DNA of 29,417 bases from Chara braunii (GCA_003427395.1 BFEA01000302.1:1646476-1675892), one strand, 5' to 3'. Positions 16,591-27,712 are shown, counted from the stretch's first letter. Notes: generated by a model from the letters alone, not told the origin. Numbers and translations: made by a program.

Positions 16591-17979
16591 CCTTAGTTTT
16601 TACTTGATGAGATGCGCTGCCAAAATCATTCATCGCATGATACCGCCGACCTAAGATTCGACACACATACCTGTCTTCATTCGTTTATAATATTTTTGGA
16701 TGATAAACTGCTTTGTAAATGATTCGTGGTCATGTGCATTGCTTGAAGTGTTGCATGCCTCTCACTCTAGGAAATAAATGGTCTGGGGGACTTCTACTCC
16801 TCGTCCTAGCACAAGACTCGGATCTAAGAAGTCGGGTCGTCTCCACCGAATCGGCAAAGTACCCCCAGTAGAACGGTCAACTCTAGGTCGATAACAAGGT
16901 CGACTCCTAAAGCAACGAACCCCTACCCCAGATGTTTCCTTGAGAGACAGGATGTATTCACTCTAAGAAGCTTTCAATTGTTCTTATCTCTCCTAAGTTC
17001 AGGGCAACTTAGACAAAAACAAGACAGAGAAGATAAAAAATGAGAATCATTTGAACAGATACAGACAGATAAGGTCATTAGGGATAGAATGGGTAATCCT
17101 CAGGAAAAGACTAAGTCCATTTGACCTTATCTGCTTTATTTGATTCGAATTCGTTTTACGGTGCGCACAAAATTGACATTTTTCAAAACAATCAACCCTT
17201 CTTGGCATGGAGGCAGGTGAGAAGTCAAAAGAAGACACTCCTTTTTCACTCTCTCAAATAGGCATAATCAATTTCCTTTGCAAGCATCCTTCGACCTACC
17301 TGCACACACAAAAACAACCACAGACCCAGAAAATCCAGCAACTCGTACTCTGGTCAGATCCGACTTTTCACATGCATGACCACACACGTTTTACTCAACC
17401 TTTTCTTTTGAACGATCAAAACAAACATGGTCAACCAAAGTGTGGGTTCACACAGGTGTGAAAAGGAATATGAGTCAATCAACTGACTGACTTTGATTGA
17501 AGTGGTGTCGAACGTGTGCTGGCTCACTGAAGAAAGTCTAGAAACAATATACGCGTCGCCAAAAAAAACTGCAGTCTCAAGGAAAGTCTCAAACCAACTA
17601 CTCGTCCCAATTTGTTCCAGACTTGCAAGTCCCACACGCTGTAGTCCCAGATTCAATGGCGGCAAGTCGCATGAATCCCAAAAAAAATATTGGTTCCAAG
17701 ACAGTCCCAACTGGTCCCACGTCTGTCCCAACCGGTCCCAAGTGGTCCCTGATGGCCTTACGCCACCAACATTCGCTCCTCACTCCGATTTCATCGTGTC
17801 GCGAGCGGCAACTGCCACCACGTCACGTTGCTGCCACCTCACATTCCAACTCTGATAGCACTACCTAATCAAACAAAACAGACTCTGCGCTTTAAAAAAA
17901 AACTCTACCGCTGCTGTGCCGCAAATCCCCGTTGTCGTGTCGCTAATCCATCAGCATTTCCACACCAAAGAAAAACACT

Positions 17980-18236
17980 GCGCCACCAATCCAGCAGCAT
18001 CTCCTCGCCAAAAAAATTCAAGTGTTGCCGCTCCGAAAATCTGGTAGCACTTCCCGCTAAAAGAAAAATCAAGTGTCGTCGCGCCGCAAATCTGGCAGCA
18101 CTTCCCTGATAAAAGAAAGTTCAAATGTCGCCGCGCAGTAAATCCTGCAGCACTTCCCCACCAAAAGAAAATCAAGTGTCGTCTCGTCACAAATCCGGCA
18201 ACACTTCCCCGCCAAAAAGGAAGATCAAGTGTCGCC
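17980..18236 (+). repeat. 52-bp minisatellite in left 3.6-kb repeat
   Basis: About five diverged units of AAATCCGGCAGCACTTCCCC followed by GCCAAAAGAAAATCAAGTGTCG. The array holds the same place in the right copy (23043-23310), so it predates the duplication. Apparent long frames across it are artefacts of the repeat. Confidence 0.9.
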
Positions 18237-19747
18237 AATCGAACAACACCTCCCCCTTGAAATAAACGAGTGTCGTCGAGTCATCACTCCAACGGCATAA
18301 TCCCACTGAAAAAACAGGGCATCGACGCGACGTCACTTCACCAGCACAACCCCACTAAAACGGAGATGCGACCGGCCACATTACCGGAAACTGGCTCAGG
18401 ACTCTGGCTCCACCTAGAGCAACATCGCCTCCTCTCAACTCTCCAACTCCCTCCAGCTTGTTTTCCAACTTGCAAACTTTCTCCAACTTGCTTTTTTAAG
18501 CCCTCTTCCAGCACACCTCCAACAGTCCTCCAGCTGCCTCACTACTGCCTCAAAGCTCCTTCAAGGATCACTGTATACCTCTGACCTCATGCTAGACCAC
18601 CGCTTAAGTGTGCCTCTACCTGGGCTAGCCCCTTTTGACATAGTCATGGAGGAGAGAAACCTGCGTTGCTTTAGTTATGGGTTCATGTCTTTCTTTCTCC
18701 GTTTTATCTTTTGCTGTTAAGTCCGGAAATCGCTTTGTGATTGTCACTTGTCACCTTTTGCTTACTTCCTCTGCTGAAATCTTGAAGCTCAAGTTGTTGT
18801 AGCTTCATACTGACACCCATAACTTTCATTTTTTTAGATTTGGTTGGCCTCATGCATATATACACAGAGCTCTTTGCAAGCCTATGCATACCATGGTGAT
18901 GGCTTCAAGCAACCTCACCAGCCTTTGGAGCAGTGGTGCAAAGCAAGCTCTCTTTCAAATTTGAAGTTACCTAAGTCCCTATGGAGTTGGGCCTTTGGTC
19001 ATTCCATGAGCTCAATTCAAGGAAGAATGGTTACAGTTAAGTTCCCCATATATAAAAAATCAGCAGCTAATAACTGGTGTTAAGTTTCCTTGGCTGCCTT
19101 TTCCTTGCCTCGCGCCCGTTCTGACAGATGTCGGCTAAGTACTTTGGTTGGGAGGGGAACAATCAACTCGTGATATTCACGAATTCAAAGTCCCGACAGG
19201 ATGAGAGGAGGTTCAACAAAAAACTTCTGAAAGAAATCCCACATGTGGGCTAGGTGCCCTCCTACCCGTAGAAAAAAATCCATAGTAAAAAAAAAAATAA
19301 GATAAAAAAATCCAGAGTAAACAAAAATAATTTTGGCCATGCCGCAAAGTGAAAAATCTGCGTTTTTCAAAATTCTCATCCCGGGCCCCCCTTTTGTTTT
19401 TCTTCGTGATTTTTTTTTTTTTAATGCTGGCCTCAGCAAATGATCACTACATCTTCACAACCCATTAGTGCAACATTGAACTCTCACAATACAGACTCCA
19501 CATCGAATCCACAGGCAAAAATGGAAATACATTCATTCTCCCTTCTTCCCATACTCGTTTGAAATAAAGACTCAAGATTGAATTCAAAAGCAGCAAGCCG
19601 CCTTCACTCCTTTAGGGGGCACAACGAAAATGCACCTCCTCCTAAAACACAGGGAGGCACATTACCTCACGCTTTCACGCGTGGTATCATCTTTCCCAAA
19701 TCCAAGGGGGTTGGGGAGCCGACCTAAAAATAGAAAAAAAAAGAGGG

Positions 19748-19789
<42 letters not shown>

Positions 19790-19904
19790 AACTTCAAAAA
19801 AATTAATCTGACTCCTCTAAAAACAGGTGTCCAACGAGCCTCTCATCCTGTGGCCAGCAGGCTCAGTCTGCTTGAGCCTGCAGGTAGGCCGGGCCCCTAA
19901 CCCA

Positions 19905-20095
19905 ACGGTTAGGCCTCGAACCTATGGCCAGGCTTCCAGCCCCCACTAATCCATCGTCGGCCTCGAGCTCGGCTGTGGCGTAGTGCTAGGACTGGTTTAA
20001 GTCTCCCTCCCCATCTACGGCTCGAACGGGTGCCTGGTCTGATAGGCTAGAGCATCGAAGTCCAGACCGCTAGATGTAGATTTAAATTCCTGCAA
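19905..20095. repeat. two tRNA-like modules near the LTR start, left copy
   Basis: On the minus strand GGTTCGAGGCC (about 19922-19912) is a perfect B box. On the plus strand ATAGGCTAGAGCATCGAAG, then GTCCAGACCGC and GTAGATTTAAATTCCTGC (20042-20093) resemble a D-arm/A-box and T-arm of a tRNA. A third stretch, GTGGCGTAGTGCTAGGACTGG (about 19975-19995), is also tRNA-like. All recur in the right copy. They may be SINE pieces absorbed before the element was copied. Confidence 0.5.
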
Positions 20096-20204
20096 GCATA
20101 CATGCAAAAAAATAAAAAAATAAAAAAATAGGCAACTTTTTTTTCTCAATGCTGCGGTCGTGAACCAAACGGGGCCGTTATTTTTTTGGCCACCCTAGTT
20201 TGCA

Positions 20205-20595
20205 CCATACATCCGACTTGTGTCAAGAAATAATGGATTAACCTGAAATCCATACATCCAAATGAGTTGGGAAATAAATACGTAGGCCCCTCCATACATT
20301 CAACTCAAGCCAGGGAATGAACAACTCGAGCATTTACCATACATCCGACCTTTGTTGAGAAATGTGAGTTTAACCTTAAATTCATACATCTAGATAAACT
20401 GGAAAATAGATACATAGGCCCCACCATACATTCAACTCCAGTCAGGGAGTTGACAACTCAAGTGTATCATACATACAGGCTTACTTAGGGAAAGACTGCA
20501 CACTTTTTCGTCATACATCCAATCATGACTAAAAAATAAGCATCTGTCTGTTATACATTCAATCAATATTTGGGGAATGACAACTCAAAAAGAGA
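20205..20595 (+). repeat. 132-bp tandem repeat (about three units) in the element's internal region
   Basis: CCATACATCCGAC starts units at 20205 and 20337, each with a CAT(A)CAT(C/T) half-repeat, AGGCCCC(T/A)CCATACATTCAACTC and a GGGA(A/G)TGA...CAACTC end. A third, more diverged unit runs to about 20595. It lies between the gag remnant and the left LTR-like repeat, where pol would be expected. Confidence 0.8.
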
Positions 20596-20704
20596 AGATG
20601 ATGTCAGAGATAACACCAAGTTCACCACAACTTACCAAAATCAAACATTGAATACCGTTTTCTTCCAACAACTTGTGACCCACTTATAAATCTGTCAAAA
20701 CAAC

Positions 20705-21688
20705 CTATCCTTGCTTTTCGTTTGGATGGGTCTTGCTTATTACATTATTCACATCATTGTTATGCTGAGACGGAAAGTAGCGAGGAGTGTGCCCTATCAA
20801 ACCACAAGAGTGGCATCTCGCTTTCATCCACCAATTCCCTGCTCATCGACAACGACGATGGCCAGGATTGTCCTTAACCGCATACTGAACATTAGCGATT
20901 TTTGGTACATCCCGAGGTCGAGGTTGAATCTCCTCTGATCTATGCCTTACATTTTTGACAACAGAGTCAACTTTACCCTTCCGCTTTTCATTATTACATT
21001 CCTTCGACAAACCGATAACGGTTGTCGGCTCGGAATTTTTTTCTCTCATGACTTTCAAACACTCTTTCACCTCAGAAAGTTCTTTCGAAATACGATCATC
21101 ACGCTGATCTGCATCGTTATTAGAGACTAACTGTTGACGCATATTTTTCAGATATAGATGAAGAGCCTGATCAAAACCATCGTTCAAGGCATTCTCACGG
21201 ATCGTCTGCCAAACAAAAGAAGACCTGACACCTTTTAATAAAACCCGTATTTCAACCTCAGAAAATTTCACAAGGAATATCCTACTTTTATCAATTTCTG
21301 AGAGGTCCGGAACAAGACGGGCTGCTCGCTTAAACACAGAAATGAACTTTTTGAACGTAGGATATTTCTCACGACAAACATTCCAAAGGTAATCACCAGT
21401 TAGAGTTTCGTTCCCGAGCTAGAATATATCGAACATCGTTTGATCGAATTCATTCCAACTTTTGGCTTCTTAAACTAGCCTCGCTACCTCCTGACGAACG
21501 TTTTTATGCACCCATGCCATCACTTCTTTCATCATCGTCTGCTCATCCCACCCATGAGCAGCGACCAATTGCCCAAATGTTGAAATAAATTTAACAACAT
21601 TATCACCATTAAAAATCGGGACATCGATCTTCGGAGCGGTTGCCACCTGTATAATCTTCTCTCCGAGTGTTTCAATCAACTTCTCCAT
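20705..21688 (-). pseudogene. decayed Ty3/Gypsy-type gag with damaged CCHC zinc knuckle
   Basis: A single frame of 327 codons runs from ATG 21688 to TAG 20707-20705, broken by TAA (21472-21470), TAG (21421-21419) and TGA (20845-20843). The N-terminal part has a capsid-like pattern (VPIFNGDNVVKFISTFGQLV, GWDEQ, then W-EF). The middle is Lys/Glu-rich with a likely coiled coil about codons 170-210 (SKELSEVKECLKVMREK). After the TGA, still in frame, is CHSCGLIGHTPRYF (20815-20774). This fits the CX2CX4HX4C nucleocapsid knuckle with the last Cys changed to Phe, one base from TGT. Gag would coat element RNA in the cytoplasm. No protease, RT, RNase H or integrase follows; a tandem repeat sits there instead. 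The ATG lies only about 15 bases from the LTR-like boundary, unusually close. Confidence 0.85.
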
Positions 21689-23042
21689 TTTGTCCCGGTT
21701 TTGACTTGATGAGATGCGCTGCCGAATTCATTCATTCCATCCTACCGCCGACCTAAGATTCAACACACATACTTGTCTTCATTCATTTCTAAACTTTTTG
21801 GATGACAAACTCCTTTGTGAATGATTCTTGATCAGTTGCATTGCTTGAAGTGTTGCATGCCTCTTGCTATAGGAAGTGGTCTACGGTACTCCTCCTCCTC
21901 GCCCGGGCATAAGACTCGGATCTCATAAGTCGGACTGTCTCCACCAAATCGGCAAAGTACCCCCTCGTAGAACGGTCCACTCTTGGTCGATAACAGGGTT
22001 GGGTCCTAAAGCAACGAACCCCGCCTCAGATGCTTCCTTGAGAGAGAGGATATATTTACTATAAGTAGCTATCAATTATTCTTATCTCTTATAAGTTCAG
22101 GGTAACTTGGACGAGAAGAAGACAGAGGAGATGAAAAATGAAAATCATTAAAACAGGTATAGGTAGATAAGGTAATTCAGGACAGAACGGGTAATCCTTA
22201 GGAAAAGACTAAGTCCATTTGACCTTATATGCTTTATTTGATTCGAATTCGTTTTACGCTGCGCACAAAATTGACATTTTTCAAAACAACTAACCCTTCT
22301 CGGCATGGAGGCAGGTGAGAAGTCAAAAGAAAACACTCCTTTTTTATTTTCTCAAATAGACATAATCAATCTCCTTTGCAAGCATCCTTCTACCTACCTA
22401 CACAAACGAAAAAAACCACAGACCCAAAAAATCCAGCAACCCATATTTCCGTCAGATCCCACTTTTCGCATGCATGACCACACACACTTTACTCAACTTG
22501 TTCTTTTGAACGCTCAAAACAAACAAGGCCAAGCAAAGTGTGGTTTCACACAGGTGTGTCAATCAACTGACTGACTTTGAGTGAAGTGGTGCCGAAAAGC
22601 CAAGAAAGAATATACGTGTCGCCAAAGAAAACTGCAGCCCCAAGGCAAGTCTCAAACCAACTGTTCGTCCCAATCTGTTCCCGACTCGTAGGTCCTACAC
22701 GCGGTAGTTCCAGATTCGATGGCGGCAAGTCGCACAAGTCCCAAAAAAAATGTTGGTTCCAGGACAGTCGCAACTAGTCCGACGTCTCTCCCAACCGGTC
22801 CCAAGTGGTCCTGATGGTCCTACGCCACCAACATTCGCTCCTCACGCAGATTTCATAGTGTCGCGCGCGCCAACTGCCACCACGTCACGTTGTCGCCACC
22901 GCACACTCCAACTCTGGTAGCACAACCTCATCAAACAAAACAGACGTCGCGCTGTAGAAAAAAACTCCGCCGCTGCGGTGCCGCAAATCGTTGTTGTCGT
23001 GTCGCTCTTCCATCAACATTTCCATACCAAAGAAAAAAAAGT

Positions 23043-23310
23043 ATCGCCGCGCCACCAATCTGGCAACATCTCCTCGCCAAAAAGATTTAAGTGTCGCCGC
23101 GCCGCAAATCCGGTAACACTTCCCCGCTAAAAGAAAAATCAAGTCCCGCCACGCCGCAAATCCGGCAGCACTTCCCTGCCAAAAGAAAGATCAAGTGTCG
23201 CCGCGCTGCAAATCCGGTAGCACTTCCCCGTCAAAAGGAAATCAAGTGTCGCTGCGCCACAAATCCAACAACACTTCCCAGCCAAAAAGGAAGAACAAGT
23301 GCCGCCAATC
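23043..23310 (+). repeat. 52-bp minisatellite in right 3.6-kb repeat
   Basis: About five units at the place equivalent to 17980-18236, with better-preserved consensus AAATCCGGCAGCACTTCCC. Confidence 0.9.
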
Positions 23311-25044
23311 GAACAACACCTCCCCCTTGAAATAAACAAGTGTCGTCGCGTTAGCACTCCAACGGCACAATCCCACTGAAACAACATGGCATCGACGTGA
23401 CGGTACTTCGCCGGCACAACCCGACTAAAACGGAGATGCGGCCTGCCACATTGCCGCAAACTGGCTAAGGGCTCTGACTCCACCTAGAGCAACATCGCCT
23501 CCTCTCAACTCTCCAATTCCCCCCAACTTGTTCTCCAACTTGCAGACCTCCTCCAACTTGCTTTTCCAAGCCCTCTTCCAGGAGACCTCCAACACTCCTC
23601 CAGGTGCCTCACTGCTGCCTCAAAGCTCCTTCAATGATCACTGTATACCCCTGACCTCATGCTAGACCACCGCTTCAGTGTGCCTCTACCTGGGCTAGCC
23701 CCTCTTGACATAGTCATGGAGGAGAGAAACCTGTGTTGCTTTAGTTATGGGTTCATGTCTTTCTTTCTCCGTTTCATCTCTTGCTGTTAAGTCCGGAAAT
23801 CGCTTTGTGATTGTCACTTGTCACCTTTTGCTTACTTCCTCCGCTGAAATCTTGAAGCTCAAGTTGTTGTAGCTTCGTACTGACACCCATGGGCCATAGC
23901 TTTCATTTTTTTAGATTTGGTTGGCCTCATGCATATATACATAGAGCTCTCTGCAAGCCTATGCATACCATGGTGATGGCTTCAAGCAGCCTCACCATGC
24001 TTTGGAGCAGTGGTCCAAAGCAACCTCTCTTTCAAAAATTTGAGGTTAGGTCAGTCCCTATGGAGCTGGGCCTTCAATTGGTCCTTCCATGACCTCAATT
24101 CAAGGAAGAATGGTCACGGCTATGCTCCCCATATATACAAAATCAGCAGCCAATGGCTGCTGCCAAGTTTCCTGGCAGCCATTAGCTGCCTTTCCTTGCG
24201 CGACGCCCGTTCTGAAAGGTGTCAGCTAAGTACTGAGGCTGGGAGGGGAACAATCAACTCGTGATATTCATGAATTGAAGTCCCGAAAGGCTGAGAGGGG
24301 GTTCAAAAAGTAGCCCATGTTCGCCGATTTTTAATAGAAAATTCGTTCAACAAAAAAATTCTGAAAAAAATCCCACATGTGGGTTAGGTGTCCTCCTACC
24401 CGTAGAAAAAAATCCAGAGTTAAAAACAAAAATCCAGAGTAAACAAAAATTATTTCGGCCATGAAACAAATATTGGCGTGAAGTGAAAAACTTGAGTTTT
24501 TCAAAATTCGGATCTCGGGCTCCTTTTTTGTTTTTCTTTGTGATTTTTTTTTTTTTTTTTTTTTATGCTGGCCTCAGCAAATGGTCACTACATTATCGCG
24601 GCCAATTAGTGCAGCATTGAACTGTCGAAATACAGACTCAACATCGAATCTACAAGCAAACATAGAAACACAGTCATTCTTCCTTCTTCCCATACCCGCT
24701 TGAAATACAAACTCAAGATTGAATCCAAAAGCAGCAGGCGACCTTCACTCCTTTAGGGGGCACAACGGAAATGCACCTCCTCCTAAAACACGGGGAGGCA
24801 CATTACCTCGTGCTTTCACGCGTGGTACCATCTTTCCCAAATCCAGGGGGCTGGGGAGCAGGCCGAAAAACAGAAAAAGAAAGAAGGAAGAAGATAAAAA
24901 TAAAAAAAAACAAAAAAAAAAAAAAACAAAAGTTTGAAAAAACAAAATTGACTCCTCTAAAAAACAGGTGCCCAACGAGCCTCTCATCCTGTGGCCAGCA
25001 GGCTCAGTCTGCTTGAACCTGCAGGTAGACCGGGTCCCTAACTC

Positions 25045-25240
25045 AACGGTTAGGCCTCGAACCTATGGCCAGATTTCCAGCCCCCACTAATCCATCGTCG
25101 GCCTCGAGCTTGGCTGTGGCGTAGTGCTAGGACTGGTTTAAGTCTCCCTCCCCCATCTACGGCTCGAACGGGTGCGTGGTGTGATAGGCTAAAGCATCGA
25201 CGTCCAGACCGTTAGATGTAGAGTTAGATTCCTGCAAGCA
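25045..25240. repeat. two tRNA-like modules near the LTR start, right copy
   Basis: These are copies of the 19905-20095 modules: a B box GGTTCGAGGCC on the minus strand near 25063-25053, and GATAGGCTAAAGCATCGACG through GAGTTAGATTCCTGC on the plus strand. The T-arm string differs between copies (ATTTAAATTCC versus AGTTAGATTCC), so neither is kept intact. Confidence 0.5.
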
Positions 25241-25386
25241 TTCATGCAAAAAAATAAAAAAAATAAAAAAATAGACAACTTTTTTTTCTCTATGATGTGG
25301 TCGTGAACCAAAGGGGGTCATTATTGTTTTGACCACTCAGGCTCTAAATCTCGTCGCCGGTGCTATTAGGTAGGACGTTTCTAGAT

Positions 25387-25869
25387 TTAGTACTCCACTA
25401 GCCGCATGTCGTTGCAACCCCTTGGCAAAAGTGAAGTATCACCAATTACCGCCACCATTACTGGATGCCGCAGGCGTCCGGACTTTGATTCATAAAGTTT
25501 TAGCCTCTCGGACAGTGGTGCGGTTGGAATAACTTTTAGGTGGACACACAATTTTCTCATCAAGTCCCTCAATTCAATGAAAAGGTTGGACAACGTTCGA
25601 TATTGAAAAACATGAGCAGATACCCTTGTAAGGGTTTCTGCTCCGACAACCGTCACGTCGACAATCTCGGGACTACTTGGGTTTAGCGGGACTCGGATCT
25701 TTTTAGGAGTGCAGCGTGAAATTATTGTGGTCAAAGGTCTTTTGACAAGGTGGTTGGTGGCGTAGGACCATCTGGGACCACTTGGGACCGGTTGGGACAA
25801 GCGTGGGACCATTTGGGACTGGCGTGTTGCCGTGATTTTTTTGAAGGTGTGTGGTTCGCCATCATACAT
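25387..25869 (-). CDS. chimeric ORF: repeat-derived start joined to an unknown protein segment (160 aa)
   Basis: The first about 38 codons (25869-25756) come from the inverted long-repeat fragment. The remaining about 122 codons lie in 25336-25751, which has no copy in the neighbouring repeats. That part contains VVGAETLTRVSAHVFQYR, an amphipathic stretch (SNLFIELRDLMRKLCVHLKV) and a tail with RHPVMVAVIGDTSLLPRG. The TLTRVS segment has a decayed relative on the minus strand at 11540-11690. I do not recognise the family. The reading frame across the junction is probably fortuitous, but the downstream part looks like genuine former coding sequence, perhaps an exon or an element protein. Confidence 0.4.
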   Translation of the reverse strand: MYDGEPHTFKKITATRQSQMVPRLSQPVPSGPRWSYATNHLVKRPLTTIISRCTPKKIRVPLNPSSPEIVDVTVVGAETLTRVSAHVFQYRTLSNLFIELRDLMRKLCVHLKVIPTAPLSERLKLYESKSGRLRHPVMVAVIGDTSLLPRGCNDMRLVEY

Positions 25870-26879
25870 TTGAGCTTACCGCGGGTGAGACGTGCCAGCA
25901 CGAGGCAGTTGACTAGGACTCACCTTTGTGGTTGTGATTTACTGATTGGTTTTCTTGAGTGAGCCAAGACACTTTTCTGTTTCCTCATTACTCAAGGTCA
26001 GTTGATTGCTCAGATTCCTGTCACAACTGTGTGAGCCCACACTTTGCTTGACCCTGTTTGTTTTGAACGTTCATAAGAAAAGGTTGAGTAAAGTGTGTGT
26101 GGTCATGCATGTGCAAAATGGGATCTGACGGGAGTATGGGTTGGTGGATTCTGTGGACCTGTTGGTTGTTTTCGTGTGTGCAGGTAGATAGAAGGATGCT
26201 TACAAAGGAGAATGATTAATGCCTTATTGAGATGAGGAAAAAAATTGTTTTGTTTATACCTTTCGTCTACCTTCTTATTAAAAAGACTTTTTGTTCTGAA
26301 AAAGATTAATTAAGTGCATGTCGTAAATGAATCCGATTGAAATAAAGCAAATAAGGTCAAATAAACTTAGTATTTTTCTGAGGATTACCCGTTCTGTCCT
26401 GAATGACCTTATCTGCATGTATCTGTTCAAATGATTTTCATTCCTTATTTCCTCCCTCTTCTTTTCGTCCAAGTTACCCTGAACACATGAAAGATAAAAA
26501 TAATTGAAAACTACTTACAGTGGATACATCCTCTCTTTCAAGAAACCATCTTAGATGGGGGTTTCGTTAATTTAGGAGCCGACCTTGTTATCGACCCATA
26601 GTGGACTGTTCTACAGGGGGGGACTTTACCGATTCGGTGGAGAAGACCCGACTTTTGAGATCTGAGTCTTCTGCTTGGGCGAGGAGGAGTACCCTAAACC
26701 GTTTTCTAGAGGGAGAGACATGCAACACTTAAAGCAATGCCCCTGATGAAGAATCATCCACAAAGCAGCCTGTCATCCAAGAAGATTGAAAAATATATGG
26801 AGATGGGTGTGGGCGTGTCCAATCTTAGGTCGGCGGTAGGATGAAATGAATAACTTTGGCAGCGCATCTCATCAAGTCA
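25752..26879 (+). repeat. inverted 3' fragment of the 3.6-kb repeat
   Basis: This is the reverse complement of about 16602-17770. It includes the GGGACCACTTGGGACCGGTT block, GGATTACCCGTTCTGTCCTGA, and a TAGGTCGGCGGTAGGATGAA block ending in GGCAGCGCATCTCATCAAGT at 26879. It breaks sharply at GGTTGGTGGCGTAGG (25752) next to the unknown protein segment and runs directly into family A copy 3 on the right. Confidence 0.8.
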
Positions 26880-27710
26880 CAACTAAGACAAACCGACTAC
26901 CTTGTCCGCTGCATTGAGGTTATTGTCGAAAGCCAACTCCTCGTTTGCGGCTGTATGATTTTGGTGGAATTCGACCCAGGGTGGTCGGATTTTATTTTGA
27001 TATTGTGTTATTGGATGTATCTCATGATGATTTAAATTCGTTCGGTTATCATTTTAGATTGGATATATGTTCATGTCGACTACAGTCGATTCTTTTTTAT
27101 GTAACTATGTGTGGTTGTTATGACTTGCTTTTTAACTAGTGACCAAAGGGACTACGATATTGGGGGGAATTTGGGGGTTTCACACTTGGTTGAGACCGTA
27201 CTACTCGACCGGTGTACGCTTCGTACTTAGGAGATCAGCGCCCTACGGAACGAACGACGTTCGGGTTAAATAGGCATTTTAACAACGCGTACCTATGCTA
27301 CAACGAGCGACCAAACGCCCTCGGCTGACTCACCTCTGCAATTGTATTTAAAACTTTCGGACGTGGGTCGGTAGCTCGGTAGGGATAAGCCCCTAAGGGT
27401 GGTGACAACCCCTTAGGGAAGCAAGTTGTGCCCCGCAGGAACCTATCATATCGTAGGGGACTGCGGGATGTACAGCTGGCGCACCCCGTGGGGAAGGAAC
27501 GACGCGACCACGGCCGGCTCGGCGGCTCGTGGGATTATTTATGCGTTGTCTCCAAGTTGTCTCTGATATTGTCTTTTTGTTTAACTCATGTATGACATGG
27601 CCGGGAGGGCTCCCGCCTCTTTGAGAGAAAAGGCGGGGGCCAATGCCCTCAACAGGTGGCGTCGTTGCCCGGGATCACGGCAAGCTACCATTGTCCCTGG
27701 TGGAACGACA
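26880..27710 (+). repeat. family A LTR-like repeat, copy 3 (5' LTR of the right-hand element)
   Basis: This is the reverse complement of 15824-16590 and extends further out, ending ...GTGGAACGACA at 27710 just as copy 1 ends at 5052 on the minus strand. Conserved hairpins are CCCTAAGGG/CCCTTAGGG (27391-27418), CCCGCAG/CTGCGGG around a CCTA...TAGG stem, and CCCGCCT/AGGCGGG (27612-27618 with 27631-27637). A primer-binding-site-like TGGGGAAT begins two bases after the CA, and a gag remnant follows on the same strand, so I read the 3' portion as a 5' LTR. Confidence 0.7.
26945..27139 (+). CDS. small ORF conserved between the inverted arms (64 aa)
   Basis: This is the partner of the 16536-16333 frame, sharing VVGFYFDIVL and GYHFRLD. 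Both point in the direction of the family A LTR reading. There is no recognised domain. It may be a relic of a coding sequence or an accident of duplication. Confidence 0.25.
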   Translation: MRLYDFGGIRPRVVGFYFDIVLLDVSHDDLNSFGYHFRLDICSCRLQSILFYVTMCGCYDLLFN

Positions 27711-27712
27711 CT

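Larger units (their letters stand above)
16602..20192 (-). repeat. 3.6-kb long terminal repeat-like sequence, left copy
   Basis: This copy is colinear with 21704-25335 over its whole length. It starts (minus orientation) TGGCCAAAA at 20192 and ends near ATCTCATCAAGT at 16602. In order from the left it holds a TGATGAGATGCGCTGCC block, a TCGGCAAAGTACCCCC region, a GGTCCCA-rich block (17690-17760), the 52-bp minisatellite (17980-18236), a CTCCAACTTGC block and A-rich tracts. A 41-base poly(A) run (19748-19788) and two tRNA-like modules (19905-20095) follow. Frames inside are short and not conserved between copies. I read it as the 3' LTR of a minus-strand non-autonomous element. A tandem segmental duplication is the alternative. 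Confidence 0.75.
20193..25335 (-). mobile_element. gag-only internal region plus 5' LTR of a non-autonomous long-LTR element
   Basis: Together with the left repeat (16602-20192) this forms one candidate element of 8.7 kb: LTR of 3632 bp (25335-21704), internal region of 1511 bp with gag only, LTR of 3591 bp. Large LTRs and an internal region lacking pol fit the LARD and TR-GAG classes known in plants. Boundaries TG...CA are approximate. I could not find matching target-site duplications (flanking bases differ), so the element may be rearranged. Confidence 0.55.
21704..25335 (-). repeat. 3.6-kb long terminal repeat-like sequence, right copy
   Basis: This is colinear with the left copy, from TGACTTGATGAGATGCGCTGCC at its left end to TGGTCAAAAC (minus) at 25335. 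It carries the same minisatellite (23043-23310), the GGGCTAGCCCC phrase (about 23692), A/T-rich tracts (24545-24565, 24900-24930) and tRNA-like modules (25045-25240). Copies differ by many point changes and small indels (for example the run of As at 19748-19788 is much shorter here), so the insertion is not recent. Confidence 0.75.

Noticed and set aside
16600-16620. Hammerhead ribozyme core in TTGATGAGATGCG
   Set aside because: The core needs CTGANGA, but here the essential C is T and no GAAA partner or cleavage site is found at the right spacing. CTGATGA near 26743 also lacks the partner.
24719-25016. Lys-rich ORFs near 24.9 kb
   Set aside because: They arise from A-rich tracts and are broken in the equivalent place of the left copy (19.7 kb).
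16602-25335. Target-site duplication for the long-LTR element
   Set aside because: Bases flanking 16602 and 25335 do not match over 4-6 positions, and rearrangement around both ends makes a call unsafe.
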